From Roseovarius sp. 217 (lineage in GTDB: Bacteria > Pseudomonadota > Alphaproteobacteria > Rhodobacterales > Rhodobacteraceae), in the NCBI RefSeq assembly GCF_000152845.1, contig NZ_CH902584.1:168634-232633 (forward strand): a DNA stretch of 64,000 bases, read 5' to 3'. Position 1 is the stretch's first letter, and each line of letters begins with the position of its first letter. The position numbers and the translations under genes are program-made. Under the pieces are notes generated by a model, which did not search any database, was not told the origin of the DNA, and worked only from the letters and a program-made list of their open reading frames with translations. Positions 8,176 through 16,867 of this stretch are shown piece after piece.

Positions 8176-10896
8176 ATGCCCGTTGTCGTTGTAGAATCGC
8201 CCGCCAAAGCCAAGACAATCAACAAGTATTTGGGCGACGGATACACGGTTCTGGCAAGCTATGGCCACGTCCGCGACCTGCCTGCCAAAGATGGCTCTGT
8301 CGACACAGAGCACGGATTTGAGATGACATGGGAAATCGGCGTCGACAGCCGAAAACATGTCAAGGCCATCGCCGATGCGCTTAAGGACGACAACGCGCTG
8401 ATCCTCGCCACTGACCCCGACCGCGAAGGAGAGGCCATCAGCTGGCATCTTGAAGAAACCCTGCGCAAGCGCAAGGCGATCACCAAGGACACCCCCGTCA
8501 GCCGCGTGGTGTTCAACGCGATCACCAAATCCGCCGTCACCGAGGCGATGAAAAATCCCCGTCAGGTCGATGCGCCACTGGTCGAGGCCTATCTGGCCCG
8601 CCGCGCGCTGGATTACCTCGTCGGCTTCAACCTAAGCCCGGTGCTCTGGCGCAAACTGCCCGGCGCGCGCTCGGCTGGGCGCGTGCAGTCGGTCTGCCTG
8701 CGCCTCATCGTCGAACGCGAGATGGAGATCGAGGCCTTTACCGCCCGCGAATACTGGTCCGTCAAGGCCGTGCTGACCACGCCACGCGGACAGGATTATG
8801 AGGCGCGGCTTGTCTCGCTCGCGGGCAAGAAGCTCGACAAATTCGATCTGGAGAACGCCACGCAGGCCGAATTGGCGGTGCAAGCCATCACCTCCCGCAC
8901 GCTCACCGTCACCTCGGTCGAGGCGAAACCGGCCAGCCGCAACCCCTCTGCCCCCTTCATGACCTCGACCTTGCAACAAGAGGCCAGCCGCAAATTCGGC
9001 ATGGGTGCCAAGCAATGCATGTCTGCCGCGCAACGGCTCTACGAGGCCGGATACATCACCTATATGCGGACCGACGGCATCGACATGGCGCCCGAGGCCG
9101 TGATGGCCGCGCGCGACGCGATCAAGGACCGCTTTGGCCCCGAATACCTGCCAAAATCGCCGCGCATGTACAAGAACAAGGCCAAGAACGCCCAAGAGGC
9201 GCATGAATGTATCCGCCCCACAGAGATGACCCGCGACGCAGGTCATATCAAAACCTCTGACGCGGATCAGCGCAAACTCTACGATCTCATCTGGAAGCGC
9301 ACCCTCGCCTGTCAGATGGAGGCGGCACGGATGGAGCGCACCACTGTCGAGATCGGCAGCAACGATGGACAGGTCGGACTGCGTGCCACCGGTCAGGTGA
9401 TGCTCTTTGAGGGCTTTCTCAAGGTCTACGAAGAAGGCCGCGATGATGTCAGCGGCGACGAGGATGATCGCCGCCTGCCGCAGATCATGCAGGGCGAACC
9501 CGCAGCCTTTGCCAAATCCTCGCTCCGGGCTGAGTTTGCCAAGGCAAGCGACGGGGCCGAGTCGACCGCCGCGGTGCTCTCTCCCAACGAAGCCATCCTT
9601 GGCCTTCAGCATTTCACCCAACCGCCACCCCGCTACACCGAGGCGACGCTGGTCAAGAAGATGGAAGAATTGGGCATCGGCCGCCCCTCGACCTATGCCA
9701 GCGTTCTGACCACGATTCAGGACCGCGAATATGTGCGCAAGGAACAGAACCGCCTCTTCCCCGAGGATAAGGGCCGCATTGTCACGGTCTTTCTGATCAA
9801 TTTCTTCCGCAAATACGTGGGCTACGAATTCACCGCCAATCTCGAAGAGGATCTCGACCGCGTCAGCGCGGGCGAGGCGGATTACAAGGAAATTCTGGCG
9901 CGGTTCTGGCGCGATTTCTCCGCCGCGATTGCCGAAACGTCAGAGCTGCGCATCACCGAAGTGCTCACTGTGCTCGACGCGGCCCTTGCCCCCACACTCT
10001 ATCCCCCGCGCGAGGATGGCAGCGACCCGCGTCAGTGCCCGCTCTGCGGCACCGGTCAGTTGCATCTCAAAACCTCGCGCTCGGGCGGCTTTGTCGGCTG
10101 TGGCAATTACCCTGAATGCCGTTACACCCGTCCCATCGGCGGGGATGCCGGGGAAAAAGGCGACCGGATTCTGGGCGAAGATGAGAACGGCATTGAGATT
10201 TCGCTGCGCTCGGGCCGCTTTGGCCCCTATGTGCAGCGTGGCGAGGCGACGGAAGAGAACAAGAAACCCGACCGCGCCAGCCTGCCCAAAGGCTGGAGCG
10301 CCGAGGCGATGACGCTGGAAAAGGCGCTCACCCTGCTCAGCCTGCCGCGCGAGGTGGGCCAACACCCCGAAGGCGGCATGATTTCCGCCAATTTCGGGCG
10401 CTTTGGCCCCTATCTCATGCATCAATCGCCGGAAGAGGCCAAACCGGTCTACGCCAATCTCAAAGACCCGAATGATGTGTTCGAAATCGGCATGAACCGC
10501 GCCGTTGAACTCTTGGCCGCCAAACGCGCCAATCCCGGTGGGCGCGGACGTGCTGCGGCCAAGGCGCTGCGCGAAATGGGCGACCACCCCGAACATGGCG
10601 GCCCGATCCAGATCCTTGAGGGGCGCTATGGTCCCTATATCAAATGGGACAAGGTCAACGCGACCCTGCCCAAAGGCACCGAGCCGGAGGATGTGACGAT
10701 GGAGATGGCCGTCGAGGCCATTGCCGCCAAGGCCTCCAAACCCGGTAAGGGGCGCAAGACCGCCGCCAAGAAACCTGCCGCCAAAACCGCAGCCGCCAAG
10801 AAACCGGCCACGAAAAAGGCACCGGCAAAAAAGGCTCCTGCGAAAAAAACCAGCAGCGCAAAGGCCCCGGCCAAACGGGCCGCCGCAGGCGAATAG
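8176..10896 (+). CDS. topA: DNA topoisomerase I (type IA)
   Basis: Topoisomerase I relaxes negative supercoils. The ATG at 8176 follows GGAAGGAG and gives 906 residues, starting MPVVVVESPAKAKTINKYLG; an upstream in-frame ATG at 8119 adds residues not typical of the family. The TOPRIM motif ATDPDREGE is at residues 78-86. The catalytic tyrosine is Tyr296 in ITYMRTDG; the usual last residue of that motif is serine, here glycine. A C-terminal zinc-finger region (CPLCGTG followed by CGNYPEC) and further repeat domains (RFGPY modules) follow. The last 50 or so residues are a lysine/alanine-rich tail, probably unstructured and DNA-binding. Confidence 0.97.
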   Translation: MPVVVVESPAKAKTINKYLGDGYTVLASYGHVRDLPAKDGSVDTEHGFEMTWEIGVDSRKHVKAIADALKDDNALILATDPDREGEAISWHLEETLRKRKAITKDTPVSRVVFNAITKSAVTEAMKNPRQVDAPLVEAYLARRALDYLVGFNLSPVLWRKLPGARSAGRVQSVCLRLIVEREMEIEAFTAREYWSVKAVLTTPRGQDYEARLVSLAGKKLDKFDLENATQAELAVQAITSRTLTVTSVEAKPASRNPSAPFMTSTLQQEASRKFGMGAKQCMSAAQRLYEAGYITYMRTDGIDMAPEAVMAARDAIKDRFGPEYLPKSPRMYKNKAKNAQEAHECIRPTEMTRDAGHIKTSDADQRKLYDLIWKRTLACQMEAARMERTTVEIGSNDGQVGLRATGQVMLFEGFLKVYEEGRDDVSGDEDDRRLPQIMQGEPAAFAKSSLRAEFAKASDGAESTAAVLSPNEAILGLQHFTQPPPRYTEATLVKKMEELGIGRPSTYASVLTTIQDREYVRKEQNRLFPEDKGRIVTVFLINFFRKYVGYEFTANLEEDLDRVSAGEADYKEILARFWRDFSAAIAETSELRITEVLTVLDAALAPTLYPPREDGSDPRQCPLCGTGQLHLKTSRSGGFVGCGNYPECRYTRPIGGDAGEKGDRILGEDENGIEISLRSGRFGPYVQRGEATEENKKPDRASLPKGWSAEAMTLEKALTLLSLPREVGQHPEGGMISANFGRFGPYLMHQSPEEAKPVYANLKDPNDVFEIGMNRAVELLAAKRANPGGRGRAAAKALREMGDHPEHGGPIQILEGRYGPYIKWDKVNATLPKGTEPEDVTMEMAVEAIAAKASKPGKGRKTAAKKPAAKTAAAKKPATKKAPAKKAPAKKTSSAKAPAKRAAAGE

Positions 10897-11023
10897 TCCC
10901 ACGCCACACAGAGCTGGGTCTACGTAGTAATCCTTAATCCGCGTAGTTGCAGAGAGGGGTGCGTTGACTCGTGCCCACAATGCGCCCCATACCGGGGCCG
11001 ACAACTGTCTGGAGGAGTTTCAA

Positions 11024-11719
11024 ATGAAAAAGGTTTACGGCTCTGCCGCCGAGGCGCTTGACGGGATCTTGCGGGATGGCATGCTGATCGCGGCGGGCGG
11101 CTTTGGGCTCTGTGGCATTCCCGAATTGCTCTTGGCAGCCATCCGCGACTCTGGCGTCAAGGATCTGACCTTTGCCAGCAACAATGCAGGCGTCGATGAT
11201 TTTGGCATCGGCATCCTGCTGCAGACCCGGCAAGTGCGCAAAATGATGTCCTCCTATGTGGGCGAGAATGCCGAATTCATGCGCCAGTATCTCTCGGGCG
11301 AGCTGGAACTTGAATTCAACCCGCAGGGCACCTTGGCCGAGCGTATGCGCGCTGGCGGCTGCGGCATCCCCGGTTTTTACACCAAGACCGGCGTCGGCAC
11401 TCAGGTGGCCGAGGGCAAGGAACACAAGGACTTCAACGGCGAGACTTATATTCTCGAACGGGGCATCTTTGCCGACCTCTCGATCGTCAAGGCGTGGAAG
11501 GCCGACACCACCGGCAACGCGATCTTTCGCAAGACCGCCCGCAACTTCAACCCGCCGGCCGCGATGTGCGGCAAGATCTGCATCATGGAGGTCGAGGAAA
11601 TCGTCCAACCCGGCGAATTGGACCCCGACACCATCCACCTGCCGGGCATCTATGTGCATCGCCTCGTACAAGGCACACATGAGAAACGCATCGAACAACG
11701 TACCGTGAGGGCAGCATAA
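11024..11719 (+). CDS. scoA: 3-oxoacid CoA-transferase subunit A
   Basis: This is the alpha subunit of succinyl-CoA:3-oxoacid CoA-transferase (or acetate/acetoacetate CoA-transferase), which activates acetoacetate during ketone-body and polyhydroxybutyrate breakdown. The ATG at 11024 follows GGAGGAG. The 231-residue product has the glycine-rich family motif GGFGLCGIPE at residues 25-34 and the segments ASNNAGVDDFGIG and GAGGCGIPGFYT-like AGGCGIPGFYTKTGVGT. Its TAA overlaps the ATG of subunit B by one base. The exact acyl specificity cannot be told. A link to the PHA locus further right is plausible but not shown. Confidence 0.93.
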   Translation: MKKVYGSAAEALDGILRDGMLIAAGGFGLCGIPELLLAAIRDSGVKDLTFASNNAGVDDFGIGILLQTRQVRKMMSSYVGENAEFMRQYLSGELELEFNPQGTLAERMRAGGCGIPGFYTKTGVGTQVAEGKEHKDFNGETYILERGIFADLSIVKAWKADTTGNAIFRKTARNFNPPAAMCGKICIMEVEEIVQPGELDPDTIHLPGIYVHRLVQGTHEKRIEQRTVRAA

Positions 11720-12348
11720 TGGCTTGGGATCGCAATCAGATGGCCGCACGCGCGGCGCGAGAGCTTGAGGATGGCACCTATGTGAACCTCGGGATCGGCA
11801 TTCCGACACTGGTGCCCAATTTCATCCCCGAAGGCGTGACCGTTACCCTGCAATCGGAAAACGGCATGCTGGGCATGGGTCCGTTTCCAGTCGCAGGCAC
11901 CGAAGACCCGGACCTGATCAACGCTGGCAAGCAGACCATCACCGAAGTACCGCAGACCAGCTATTTCGACAGCGCGCTGAGTTTCGGCATGATCCGCGGG
12001 GGCAAGATCGCCATGGCGATCCTCGGAGCCATGGAAGTGGCCGAGAATGGCGATCTCGCAAACTGGATGATCCCAGGCAAGCTGGTCAAGGGCATGGGCG
12101 GTGCCATGGATCTCGTGGCGGGCGTGGGCCGAGTGGTCGTGGTCATGGACCACACCAACAAGCATGGCGAGTCGAAAGTGCTCAAATCCTGCACCCTGCC
12201 GCTCACCGGCACGGGCGTGGTCAATCGGATCATCTCGAACCTGGGCGTTCTGGACGTGGTCGACGGCGGTCTCAAGATTGTTGAGTTGGCCGAAGGCGTC
12301 ACCGAAGACGAATTGCGCGCCGCGACCGAGGCGACCATCGTCAACTGA
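11719..12348 (+). CDS. scoB: 3-oxoacid CoA-transferase subunit B
   Basis: The beta subunit of the same CoA-transferase carries the catalytic glutamate that forms the enzyme-CoA thioester. It lies in the SENG motif at residues 46-49 (Glu47). The 209-residue length and the blocks YVNLGIGIPTLVPNF and MGGAMDLVAGVGRVVVVMDH are typical. The gene starts on the stop codon of scoA (TAATG), so translation is coupled. It ends 48 bases before the convergent lytic transglycosylase gene, with a shared hairpin between them. Confidence 0.95.
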   Translation: MAWDRNQMAARAARELEDGTYVNLGIGIPTLVPNFIPEGVTVTLQSENGMLGMGPFPVAGTEDPDLINAGKQTITEVPQTSYFDSALSFGMIRGGKIAMAILGAMEVAENGDLANWMIPGKLVKGMGGAMDLVAGVGRVVVVMDHTNKHGESKVLKSCTLPLTGTGVVNRIISNLGVLDVVDGGLKIVELAEGVTEDELRAATEATIVN

Positions 12349-12367
12349 TCGTCGTCAACTGGAATCC

Positions 12368-12398
12368 AAGGGCCGAGCGCTTGCGTCGTTCGGCCCTT
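12368..12398. terminator. Shared hairpin between convergent scoB and the lytic transglycosylase gene
   Basis: AAGGGCCGA at 12368-12376 pairs perfectly with TCGGCCCTT at 12390-12398 and could be extended inwards by CG pairs. The right arm overlaps the transglycosylase stop codon. No long T-run follows on either strand, so this is a candidate bidirectional terminator rather than a textbook one. Confidence 0.5.
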
Positions 12399-13215
12399 AC
12401 TTCATCGCCAGATTGAGCGCGCAGGCGTCCGTGATCAATTCCGGCTGCGTCTTGCACAGCCCGCGCGCCACCTCATAGGCGGCCAGCACCTTGGGGATAT
12501 AGTCGCGGGTCTCTGTATAGGGCGGCACGCCACCGTGCTGTTTGACGGCGTTCTCGCCGGCATTATACCCCGCAAGCGCCAGCACCACATCGCCTTTGAA
12601 CTCCGTCATCAGCCAGTCCAGATAGGCCACCCCGCCCCGGATATTCTGGGCCGGTGACAGGCTGTCGGTCACACCAAAGCGACGGGCCGTATCCGGCATG
12701 AGCTGCATCAACCCCTGCGCCCCTGCCCCGCTGAGTGCTGCAGGCCGCCCAGAGGATTCGACAGCGATCACCGCCAGAACCAACGCAGGAGAGATTTGCG
12801 TGCCGATGGTCTCGCTGAGGATATGACGACCTTCCGAACGGGCGATGTCTTGCACCGATTGTAGCCGAGGCGCGCTGACGTATTTGCCAGCGGGCGGCCT
12901 GCTCAGATGGTCCATCGCCGTTCGCAGGCGTAGGTTAGGATCGGTTTCCTGATCGGCAGGGACAAGTTCCCAGAACCACCCATAGGCCGCAATACGCGGC
13001 ACGTCAGGGGTGACAGGCGCAGGTGTCTCCGTCTTTTTGACACGCGGCGCGGGGGCCTGAGGCGTAACCTGCACGAGCGGTCCGCGTCGTGTCCCCGGCG
13101 CAGGTGCCTTTTCCCGCTTGAAGGTGAAGTCAGCGAAGGGCTGCGGCTCCTGCGCCACAACAGGGCCGGTTCCTGCAAGAATCGCAGCAAACACCAAAAG
13201 ACTTAAAATTTTCAT
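12397..13215 (-). CDS. Periplasmic lytic transglycosylase (SLT/LysM-type family 23)
   Basis: The enzyme cleaves peptidoglycan between MurNAc and GlcNAc. Starting at the ATG at 13215 gives 272 residues with a clear signal peptide (MKILSLLVFAAILAGTGPVV, then AQ). A proline-rich linker (residues 35-75) precedes the SLT domain. The catalytic glutamate is Glu153 in AVIAVESSGRP, followed by GAGAQGLMQLMPDTARRFGV and a YNAGENAV segment. An upstream in-frame ATG (13401) would place the signal peptide internally, so it was rejected. It stands next to the Tad pilus genes, and envelope remodelling for pilus assembly is possible but unproven. Confidence 0.92.
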   Translation of the reverse strand: MKILSLLVFAAILAGTGPVVAQEPQPFADFTFKREKAPAPGTRRGPLVQVTPQAPAPRVKKTETPAPVTPDVPRIAAYGWFWELVPADQETDPNLRLRTAMDHLSRPPAGKYVSAPRLQSVQDIARSEGRHILSETIGTQISPALVLAVIAVESSGRPAALSGAGAQGLMQLMPDTARRFGVTDSLSPAQNIRGGVAYLDWLMTEFKGDVVLALAGYNAGENAVKQHGGVPPYTETRDYIPKVLAAYEVARGLCKTQPELITDACALNLAMK

Positions 13216-13570
13216 AGCGGGCGCTGCTCTGCCTCTGATTGATTGTGTCAAGTATTGCAAAAATACGCCTCCGACGCCAGTATTGTCGTGATTGAGGGTG
13301 CGAGCACCGCACAATTGCGCCACAATCCCCCCTTCAAACCTGAAGAAAAACGGTTTTTCAGATTTTCTTCTGTTGTTTTTCAATATCTTAAGATTTTTCA
13401 TGGAGTTTCTTCAGGTCACTCAAAAATTGGTCCATTGCCGCCAAATTCCCGCCTGATTTGACCCGCTATATGGCTTCACACCACGACGGCAGCGGGCCAT
13501 TAAAAAAATCGGGTCCTAAACTGAAGCGGCTGTAACAACACAAGCAACTGATCCTTTGGAGGGACCAACA
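13216..13570. other. Divergent intergenic region between the transglycosylase and the first pilin gene
   Basis: These 355 bases hold no supported gene. The middle (about 13330-13420) is AT-rich, with the near-inverted repeat TGAAGAAAAACGG/TTTTTCA around 13341-13360, and probably carries promoters for the pilin operon. The ribosome site TTTGGAGGGA sits just before the pilin start. Confidence 0.45.
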
Positions 13571-13780
13571 ATGATCAAATTTTTCAAAAACTTCTCGAAA
13601 GACGAAGACGGCGCCGTAACGGTTGACTGGGTCGTTCTGACCGCAGCCGTCGTTGGCCTGGGTATCGCTGGTGTGGCATCGGTCAACAGCGGCATCACCT
13701 CGCTGGCCACCGCAATCGAAACTGGAGTCTCCGGTCAGACGGTCGGGACGGGTGCAGCTGCTCCCACAACCACACCGTAA
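13571..13780 (+). CDS. Flp-family type IVb pilin 1
   Basis: This 69-residue prepilin forms the Tad/Flp pilus fibre. A short basic leader MIKFFKNFSKDEDG ends with the glycine (residue 14) after which the prepilin peptidase should cut; the mature part starts AVTVDWVVLTAAVVGL, one hydrophobic helix, then a short serine/threonine-rich tail. Typical Flp pilins carry Glu-Tyr at mature positions 5-6; here the pair is Asp-Trp, as in the second pilin. The ATG follows TTTGGAGGGACC. It is the first gene of the pilus locus and is followed by a strong hairpin. Confidence 0.9.
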   Translation: MIKFFKNFSKDEDGAVTVDWVVLTAAVVGLGIAGVASVNSGITSLATAIETGVSGQTVGTGAAAPTTTP

Positions 13781-13803
13781 TACGACCCGAACGTGTTAGG
13801 GTC

Positions 13804-13832
13804 ATGGCCGCAAATCCACGATTTGCGGCCAT
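13804..13832 (+). terminator. Strong hairpin after pilin 1
   Basis: ATGGCCGCAAAT (13804-13815) and ATTTGCGGCCAT (13821-13832) form a perfect 12-base-pair stem with a 5-base loop; an outer AGGG/CCCT pair extends it. No T-run follows, so it may protect the 3' end of the abundant pilin mRNA or attenuate read-through instead of acting as a classic terminator. Confidence 0.7.
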
Positions 13833-13954
13833 TACGCCCTAAACACGCATAGCGCTCATGCGCGAAATTCAGAACCTTGGTTAAAGCGTATAGACACTCA
13901 GAACATCCAAACGCCGAAGTTCAGGAATTTCCGTACCGAAAGGCGAATTTTGGA

Positions 13955-14143
13955 ATGCGACACATAGCAAGACGATTTGCGTTCGACCAGGATGGGGCGG
14001 TGACTGTCGATTGGGTGGTGCTCACCGCAGCCGTCGTAGGTCTGGCTGTAGGCGCGATTTTAACGATCCAAAACGCGACAACATCCCTTGGCGGCGACGT
14101 TTCAACTGCCGTTTCCAACGTGACTGTCGGAACTGGCAACTAG
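13955..14143 (+). CDS. Flp-family type IVb pilin 2
   Basis: A second small prepilin of 62 residues starts at the ATG at 13955 (MRHIARRFAFDQDG, cut expected after Gly14). The mature N-terminus AVTVDWVVLTAAVVGL is identical to that of pilin 1, while the rest has diverged. The Asp-Trp pair replaces the usual Glu-Tyr. A longer reading from a TTG at 13877 exists but lacks a good ribosome site. It probably arose by gene duplication and may be a minor or alternative pilin. Confidence 0.85.
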   Translation: MRHIARRFAFDQDGAVTVDWVVLTAAVVGLAVGAILTIQNATTSLGGDVSTAVSNVTVGTGN

Positions 14144-14162
14144 TCAATCTTCGACTGTCGAG

Positions 14163-14197
14163 AAGAACTCCGGAAGGTTAATCCTTCTGGAGTTCTT
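14163..14197 (+). terminator. Rho-independent-type terminator after pilin 2
   Basis: AAGAACTCCGGAAGG (14163-14177) pairs with CCTTCTGGAGTTCTT (14183-14197) around a TTAAT loop, with a single G-T pair. A T-rich stretch (TCGTTCTGCTCTTTC) follows. This separates the two pilin genes from cpaB. Confidence 0.8.
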
Positions 14198-14354
14198 TCG
14201 TTCTGCTCTTTCAAAAGACACTCCACCAACGCCGAGCGCCGCGAAACGTTCTCGATACATCCAAACTTCCGCCGCATTTGTATGTGATTGCATGGTGCGA
14301 GATAGGAGATCGCATAGCGGTTTCTCCTAAAAGATAACCTGGAGAGGAATAGCC

Positions 14355-15224
14355 ATGCGAATTGTCTTCGGATTGGTGCTAATGCTGGGATTAGGGCTTG
14401 CGGGTTTTGCGGTCTATATGGCCAAGACCTACATCGACGGCTATCAGCAGCAGTTGGCCTTGGAGCGTCAACAACGCGCGCCCAATATCGAAACGGTCGA
14501 CATCTATGTGGCCAACCAATTGATAAAATACGGCGAGCCCCTCACCACAGAAGCCGTGCGATTGATCGCCTTTCCCAAAGACTCTCTACCCGAAGGAGCC
14601 TTCAGCTCCACGGAAGAGCTGTTTCCCAGCGGGGCAAGCGTCGTGCGCAAAGCGCTGCGTCGCATGGAGAAAAACGAACCCATCCTTGCGGTCAAGGTTA
14701 CAAAACCCGGCGAAGAAGCCGGTATAACGTCGCAATTGGAGCGCGGCATGCGGGCGTTTGCCATCAAGGTGGATGTGACCAGCGGCGTTTCAGGTTTCCT
14801 GCGCCCCGGTGACACGGTCGATATCTATTGGACGGGTAGCATCGGAGCGGGCAATCTGCGCACTGAGGAAGATTCCACGGGCGAAGTCACCAAGCTGATC
14901 GACACAGGCGTGAAACTGATCGCAGTTGATCAGGTCGCCGACATGGATATGACCGAGGCAGTGGTTGCCCGCACAGTGGCCGTTGCGGTCACGCCCAACC
15001 AAGTTGCCGCATTGGCGCAAGCTCAATCCACCGGGCGGCTGTCGCTGTCGCTGGTCGGCGCGTCGGACGATACGGTGGCCCAGTCCATCGAGGTAGACCA
15101 ACGTCGGCTCCTCGGACTCACTGCACAGGCGGTCGTCAAGCAGGAGGCGATCCCGGAAACCTGCACCATCCGCACGCGGCGTGGAGCAGAGGTGATCGAG
15201 ACACCCATTCCCTGCACGAACTGA
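14355..15224 (+). CDS. cpaB: Flp pilus assembly protein CpaB/RcpC
   Basis: CpaB is a membrane-anchored periplasmic protein that works with the CpaC secretin of the Tad pilus. The 289-residue product has an N-terminal transmembrane anchor (residues 3-25), a SAF domain starting near residue 48 (VDIYVANQLIKYGEPLTTEAV) and the RcpC/CpaB domain with GMRAFAIKVDVTSGVSGFLRPGD and GDTVDIYWTG. It begins with an ATG after GGAGAGGAAT. It is bounded by terminator-like structures on both sides, so it is probably transcribed as its own unit. A 15-base tandem duplication covers its stop codon. Confidence 0.93.
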   Translation: MRIVFGLVLMLGLGLAGFAVYMAKTYIDGYQQQLALERQQRAPNIETVDIYVANQLIKYGEPLTTEAVRLIAFPKDSLPEGAFSSTEELFPSGASVVRKALRRMEKNEPILAVKVTKPGEEAGITSQLERGMRAFAIKVDVTSGVSGFLRPGDTVDIYWTGSIGAGNLRTEEDSTGEVTKLIDTGVKLIAVDQVADMDMTEAVVARTVAVAVTPNQVAALAQAQSTGRLSLSLVGASDDTVAQSIEVDQRRLLGLTAQAVVKQEAIPETCTIRTRRGAEVIETPIPCTN

Positions 15225-15240
15225 CCCTGCACGAACTGAC
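15211..15240. repeat. Tandem 15-base duplication across the cpaB stop codon
   Basis: CCTGCACGAACTGAC occurs twice head to tail (15211-15225 and 15226-15240). The first copy contains the cpaB stop TGA. The second copy lies outside the gene. This looks like a recent slippage duplication. Confidence 0.9.
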
Positions 15241-15262
15241 CCGGTCAGGGACGTTCGGCATT

Positions 15263-15289
15263 GGCACCCGCTCGCGGGTGCCTTTTTTT
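15263..15289 (+). terminator. Rho-independent terminator after cpaB
   Basis: GGCACCCGC (15263-15271) and GCGGGTGCC (15274-15282) form a perfect 9-base-pair stem with a 2-base gap, followed by seven T bases. It should stop transcription between cpaB and cpaC. Confidence 0.92.
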
Positions 15290-15434
15290 CGTACATGTAG
15301 GATTTGGTCACACAAATAAGAAAAATGCACAAAACTGCATTGATTCTTGAAAAAAAATCGGAACTGCCGCAATGTGGCACAAATCCGGGCGACAAGACCC
15401 GACAAAATGAGGCGTGATCGGAAAGGCAGGTCAC

Positions 15435-16853
15435 ATGAAATTGCGTAGATATTTATGCGCGGCTCTCTTTGGGCTGGCGTGTGTTGCTGGCCACGTACCA
15501 CAGCCTGCACAGGCAGAGACGATCCGGGTCGTTCGCAACGGCACGTCCAGCGTTCTCAGCGTGGCGATGAACAGGGCCGTGGTTGTCGAGAGCGATTCAC
15601 CCTTCGCGGAATTGAGCATTGCAAACCCTGCCATCGCTGATTTTTCAACGCTGTCAGACCGGACGATCTATGTCTTGGGCAAGACTCCGGGGCGCACCAC
15701 TCTCAGCCTGTTTGATGGCGCAGGACAACTCATCACCAATATCGACGTGCATGTCAGCACGGATATAGAAGAGTTCAAGGAACGCCTGAAACAAATTCTA
15801 CCGGGCGAACCGATTGAGGTGCGCAGCGCCAATGACGGTATCGTGATTTCTGGTACAGTCTCCAGCTCATCCCGCATGCAACGCGCTCTGGACCTCGCCG
15901 AGCGCTATGCACCCGAACGTGTGTCAAACCTGATGTCGGTCTCCGGCAAACAACAGGTGATGCTCAAGGTTCGCTTTGCCGAAATGCAACGCAGCGTGTC
16001 CAAGGCCCTCTCGACCTCGCTCTCTATCGACGCGCGTGGGGCCAATCAGGTCGGCGTCTTCGGCGGCACCAACACCACGAACACGCTAGGTGGCGTGCTG
16101 GGGTCGACGGCGGGGACAATTCCTGGTGCGAATGACAACAACGGCGTCTTTAACTTCGGCTTTGACGTGGGCTCGGTCGAGGTTGGCATTCTGCTTGAGG
16201 CGCTGGAAACCAAGGGCGTTGTGCGCACCTTGGCAGAGCCGAACCTGACCGCCCTATCGGGCCAAGAGGCCAAATTTCTTGCAGGTGGCGAATTTCCGGT
16301 GCCCGTGGCTCAGGATAACGACACCACCACCGTCGAATTCAAACCCTTCGGTGTCGAGCTGAACTTCGTGCCGCGCGTCGTGGACGACGGCATTATCAAC
16401 CTCGAGATGGCGGCAGCGGTATCCTCGATTGATACGAGCAATTCTTTGGTTTCAGACGGTTTTTCGATCCCTGCCTTCCGCCGCCGCGACACGTCCACGA
16501 CTGTGGCCCTGCGCGACGGCGAGAGCTTTGCGATTGCCGGTCTCTTGCAGGATGATTTCCGCGACAATGCTGGTCAGGTTCCGTGGCTGGGCGATGTGCC
16601 GGTCTTGGGCGCACTCTTCCGAAGTGCCGATTATCAGCGCTCGCAGACCGAGCTCGTGATCATCGTCTCGGCGCATTTGGTGTCACCCTCCCGTGGTGAG
16701 GCGCTTGCCTTGCCGACAGATCGCGTGAAACTTCCGTCGGAGAAAGATTTGTTCCTGAATGGTCGCGTTGCCAATGGCGTCAGTGACCGGGGCGCAGTGG
16801 GTGAGGTGGCCAAGCAGGATTTCACCGGATCCTACGGCTATGTGATGGATTGA
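15435..16853 (+). CDS. cpaC: Flp pilus outer-membrane secretin CpaC/RcpA
   Basis: CpaC forms the outer-membrane ring through which the Tad pilus leaves the cell. The ATG at 15435 follows GAAAGGCAGG and gives 472 residues with a Sec signal peptide ending near PQPAQA. The N-terminal secretin-associated domain (NRAVVVESDSPFAELSIANP, YVLGKTPGRTTLSLFD) is followed by a BON-like domain and the secretin core: QQVMLKVRFAEMQRSVSK, then VEFKPFGVELNFVPRVVDDG, and the signature around VPWLGDVPVLGALFRS. It should form the outer part of the pilus machine together with the next gene, an OmpA-type lipoprotein. Confidence 0.96.
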   Translation: MKLRRYLCAALFGLACVAGHVPQPAQAETIRVVRNGTSSVLSVAMNRAVVVESDSPFAELSIANPAIADFSTLSDRTIYVLGKTPGRTTLSLFDGAGQLITNIDVHVSTDIEEFKERLKQILPGEPIEVRSANDGIVISGTVSSSSRMQRALDLAERYAPERVSNLMSVSGKQQVMLKVRFAEMQRSVSKALSTSLSIDARGANQVGVFGGTNTTNTLGGVLGSTAGTIPGANDNNGVFNFGFDVGSVEVGILLEALETKGVVRTLAEPNLTALSGQEAKFLAGGEFPVPVAQDNDTTTVEFKPFGVELNFVPRVVDDGIINLEMAAAVSSIDTSNSLVSDGFSIPAFRRRDTSTTVALRDGESFAIAGLLQDDFRDNAGQVPWLGDVPVLGALFRSADYQRSQTELVIIVSAHLVSPSRGEALALPTDRVKLPSEKDLFLNGRVANGVSDRGAVGEVAKQDFTGSYGYVMD

Positions 16854-16867
16854 GCAGGGGACTGGCT

